Source of the DNA: Candidatus Brachybacterium merdavium
Lineage (GTDB): Bacteria > Actinomycetota > Actinomycetes > Actinomycetales > Dermabacteraceae
DNA: 53,182 nucleotides
NCBI GenBank assembly: GCA_019118275.1
Contig: DWZH01000034.1
Location: 1-53,182 of the forward strand
Direction: 5' to 3'
The position numbers and the translations under genes are program-made. The notes beneath the pieces were generated by a model. It worked only from the letters and a program-made list of their open reading frames with translations. It was not told the DNA's origin and made no database searches. Position 1 is the stretch's first letter. Each line of letters begins with the position of its first letter. Positions 51,264 to 53,182 of this stretch are shown here, piece by piece.

Positions 51264-51336
51264 AGGGTAGTGGCGCAATTGGTAGCGCAGCGGTCTCCAA
51301 AACCGCAGGTTGCAGGTTCGAGTCCTGTCTACCCTG
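51264..51336 (+). tRNA. tRNA-Trp (anticodon CCA)
   Basis: 73-nt cloverleaf: acceptor AGGGTAG/CTACCCT, loop CTCCAAA with anticodon CCA, T-arm GGTTCGAGTCC. The 3' CCA is not encoded. It is directly upstream of secE, an arrangement common in actinobacteria. Confidence 0.97.
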
Positions 51337-51400
51337 CTCCTCCGGCCGGGACGTCCCGGCCGGATGCGCGAGACCCACGAGGAGATCGGACAGTCCAGAC

Positions 51401-51673
51401 GTGAATTCCAGCCAGAACGCCCCGTCCACGCCCGTCAGCGGCGATGGCCAGGGGTCCGGGTCCTCGAACCCGTTCCTGGCCATCGGTCTGTTCGTACGCC
51501 AGGTGATCGCGGAGCTCAGGAAGATCGTCATCCCGACCCGCAGGGAGCTGATCCTCTACTCGATGACCGTCCTCGCGTTCGTCATTGTGATGATCCTGTT
51601 CATCTTCGGTCTGGATACCGCCTTCAGCTGGCTGTCCCGAGTCACGTTCTCGAACCCGGACGCGGGGCTCTGA
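51401..51673 (+). CDS. secE: Preprotein translocase subunit SecE
   Basis: 90 aa. One transmembrane helix ([22 protein letters not shown]) is preceded by the conserved amphipathic helix [15 protein letters not shown]. SecE is the essential small clamp of SecYEG. The Ser/Gly-rich N-terminus is disordered. The GTG at 51401 is in the usual place relative to the conserved helix; Shine-Dalgarno support is weak. Confidence 0.93.
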   Translation: MNSSQNAPSTPVSGDGQGSGSSNPFLAIGLFVRQVIAELRKIVIPTRRELILYSMTVLAFVIVMILFIFGLDTAFSWLSRVTFSNPDAGL

Positions 51674-51773
51674 GCCCGCCGCGAGCGGCCATGATCCGAG
51701 CAGAGCGCACCCCCCAGGCCGGGCAGATCGCCCCGATCACTCATACAGCCGTCAGGAAGGCAGGTTCACCCAG

Positions 51774-52685
51774 GTGAGCGAGCAGACCTCATCCCCCGAG
51801 GACTCCTACGAGGACGTCGACGACTCCCTGTCGTTCTCGTCCTCGCCCGGGACCACCTCCGCCCCGCAGGAGTCCGGCACCGCCGAGGAGCCGGCCGCCG
51901 TCGAGCCCGACCTCGAGCAGCCCGCGGACCAGACCGAGGGCGAGGCCACGAGCGGCTCCGATGACGCCTCTGCCGACGCCGCAGCGGACTCCGAGGCCGA
52001 GGACACCGCGGGCGACGAGCCCGACGCCGCGGAGGACTCCGAGGCGGCCGAGAGCGGCGAGTCCGAGGAGCCCGAGGAGGAGGACCAGCTGGCGGCCCTC
52101 AGGCGCCAGTTGCGCTCCGCCTTCGGTGAATGGTACGTCGTCCACTCCTACTCCGGCCACGAGAACCGCGTGAAGACCCAGCTGACCACGCGCACCGAGA
52201 CCCAGGACATGGAGGACCACATCTTCCAGGTCGAGGTCCCGATGGAGGACGCGACCGAGGTCAAGCACGGTCAGAAGAAGATCGTGCGCCGCGTGCGGGT
52301 GCCCGGCTACGTCCTGGTGCGCATGGACCTGACCGACGAGTCCTGGCGAGTGGTCCGGGAAACCCCGGGCGTGACCGGGTTCGTCGGTAACGCCACCAAC
52401 CCCACCCCGCTCTCCTTCGACGAGATCTACTCGCTGCTGGCCCCGTCCGTCGGCCTGCCTGAGAAGAAGCGCTCCGCGGCCGGTGCCGCCAAGGAGGCCG
52501 CTGCCAAGAAGGTTCCCGCCTTCGAGGTCGGCGAGTCGGTCACCGTCATGGACGGCCCCTTCGAGACCATGCCGGCGACCATCTCCGAGATCCACAGCGA
52601 GGCCCAGAAGCTCCAGGTGCTGGTGTCCATCTTCGGACGCGAGACCCCGGTCGAGCTCGGCTTCGACCAGGTCGCCAAGATCTGA
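51774..52685 (+). CDS. nusG: Transcription termination/antitermination protein NusG
   Basis: 303 aa. A very acidic Ser/Glu/Asp/Ala-rich N-terminus (about 1-105) precedes the NGN domain (from about 117, [16 protein letters not shown]) and the C-terminal KOW domain ([19 protein letters not shown]). An Ala/Lys-rich linker ([17 protein letters not shown]) joins them. NusG binds RNA polymerase and links it to the ribosome or Rho. The acidic extension is a known actinobacterial feature. The GTG start follows AGGAAGG by 13 nt, which is long. Confidence 0.95.
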   Translation: MSEQTSSPEDSYEDVDDSLSFSSSPGTTSAPQESGTAEEPAAVEPDLEQPADQTEGEATSGSDDASADAAADSEAEDTAGDEPDAAEDSEAAESGESEEPEEEDQLAALRRQLRSAFGEWYVVHSYSGHENRVKTQLTTRTETQDMEDHIFQVEVPMEDATEVKHGQKKIVRRVRVPGYVLVRMDLTDESWRVVRETPGVTGFVGNATNPTPLSFDEIYSLLAPSVGLPEKKRSAAGAAKEAAAKKVPAFEVGESVTVMDGPFETMPATISEIHSEAQKLQVLVSIFGRETPVELGFDQVAKI

Positions 52686-52766
52686 AGCGTGCCGGTGGCC
52701 CCCCGGGTCACCGGAATCGGACGGAGATCACTCCCGATCCCGATCGACGCCGACGCGACGGGCAGG

Positions 52767-52772
52767 TAACGT
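52767..52772 (+). promoter_or_regulatory. -10 box (TAACGT) for rplK
   Basis: TAACGT in the 183-bp gap after nusG would give a leader of about 90 nt before the rplK ATG. Confidence 0.4.
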
Positions 52773-52868
52773 CGCACCGGACCTTCGGCCGCCCCGGCGG
52801 TCGGGGATCCACTGTGGGAGGAGCGCTTGATGAGCTCCGCCCGGACCACGACACAGTTAGGAAGAGCA

Positions 52869-53182
52869 ATGGCTCCCAAGAAGAAGATCGCGAGCATCAT
52901 CAAGCTCCAGATCCAGGCCGGCCAGGCCACACCTGCGCCGCCCGTGGGTCCCGCGCTCGGCGCTGCCGGCGTGAACATGATGGAGTTCGTCAAGGCCTAC
53001 AACGATGCGACCGCCGACCAGCGCGGGAACATCATCCCGGTCGAGATCACGGTGTACGAGGATCGCTCGTTCACCTTCATCACGAAGACCCCGCCGGCCG
53101 CTGAGCTCATCAAGAAGGCCGCCGGCCTGCAGAAGGGCTCCTCGACGCCGCACACCGACAAGGTCGGCAAGATCACCCAGGC
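52869..53182 (+). CDS. rplK: Ribosomal protein uL11 (partial, cut by window end)
   Basis: First 104 codons. [20 protein letters not shown] followed by [20 protein letters not shown] is the classic uL11 N-terminal domain (thiostrepton-binding region). AGGAAG ends 4 nt before the ATG. An in-frame ATG at 52830 with a stronger GGGAGGAG would add 13 residues. The gene continues beyond 53182. Confidence 0.95.
   Translation, partial: MAPKKKIASIIKLQIQAGQATPAPPVGPALGAAGVNMMEFVKAYNDATADQRGNIIPVEITVYEDRSFTFITKTPPAAELIKKAAGLQKGSSTPHTDKVGKITQ

Overview
This is a GC-rich chromosomal segment of an actinobacterium. The gene set points to Micrococcales, and Dermabacteraceae/Brachybacterium-like is my best guess; that placement is inference from gene content and style, not from a database match. 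Supporting signs are a bS22-type mini-protein gene, NusG with a long acidic N-terminal extension, menaquinone genes, a System II cytochrome c maturation operon, DUF6350/PerM next to purN-purH, and many start codons placed 6-8 nt after a TANNNT box (leaderless transcripts). I see no insertion sequence, prophage, CRISPR array or rRNA. Almost all of the window looks like ordinary core chromosome.

Layout. 1-4063: tRNA-Arg(CCT), a MobA-like/nitrilase fusion, a CopC-type copper protein, an MT0933-type protein with a long G/N/Q tail, and a DeoR-family regulator. 4064-14702: a giant helicase/nuclease-like protein whose ATPase motifs are degenerate, a small coupled protein, a DUF368 (PopT-like) lipid-carrier flippase, proC, a KtrA/KtrB potassium uptake pair and an AcuC-like deacetylase. 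14703-18779: two coupled dynamin-like GTPases and bS22. 18906-20571: glutaredoxin-like protein, and YceI divergent from a MarR regulator. 20639-25650: a tightly overlapped operon (phosphatase, ResA, CcdA, ResB, CcsB) for cytochrome c maturation. 25705-36337: menaquinone genes menA, menE, menB, menC, menD and menF on both strands, interleaved with small membrane proteins, a GNAT acetyltransferase and an HtrA protease. 36526-41046: PerM/DUF6350, purN, and purH preceded by a ZTP (pfl) riboswitch. 41346-50999: PPK2, aspA, DUF3017, ThrE exporter, lactonase, galK, and an aminotransferase-adenosine deaminase pair. 51264-53182: tRNA-Trp, secE, nusG and the start of rplK.

How genes work together. Menaquinone synthesis feeds a respiratory chain whose c-type cytochromes need the ResA/CcdA/ResB/CcsB machinery. 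The purine end genes purN and purH sit together, and purH is probably controlled by its pathway intermediate ZMP/ZTP. KtrA gates KtrB. SecE, NusG and uL11 form the usual translocation-transcription-translation cluster.

Points most worth a second look: the MobA-nitrilase fusion; the catalytically degenerate helicase-nuclease; the leaderless-promoter pattern at about a dozen genes; the G/N/Q tail on the MT0933 protein; the coupled GTPase pair; the ZTP riboswitch; and a 21-bp inverted repeat that encodes the C-terminus of adenosine deaminase.
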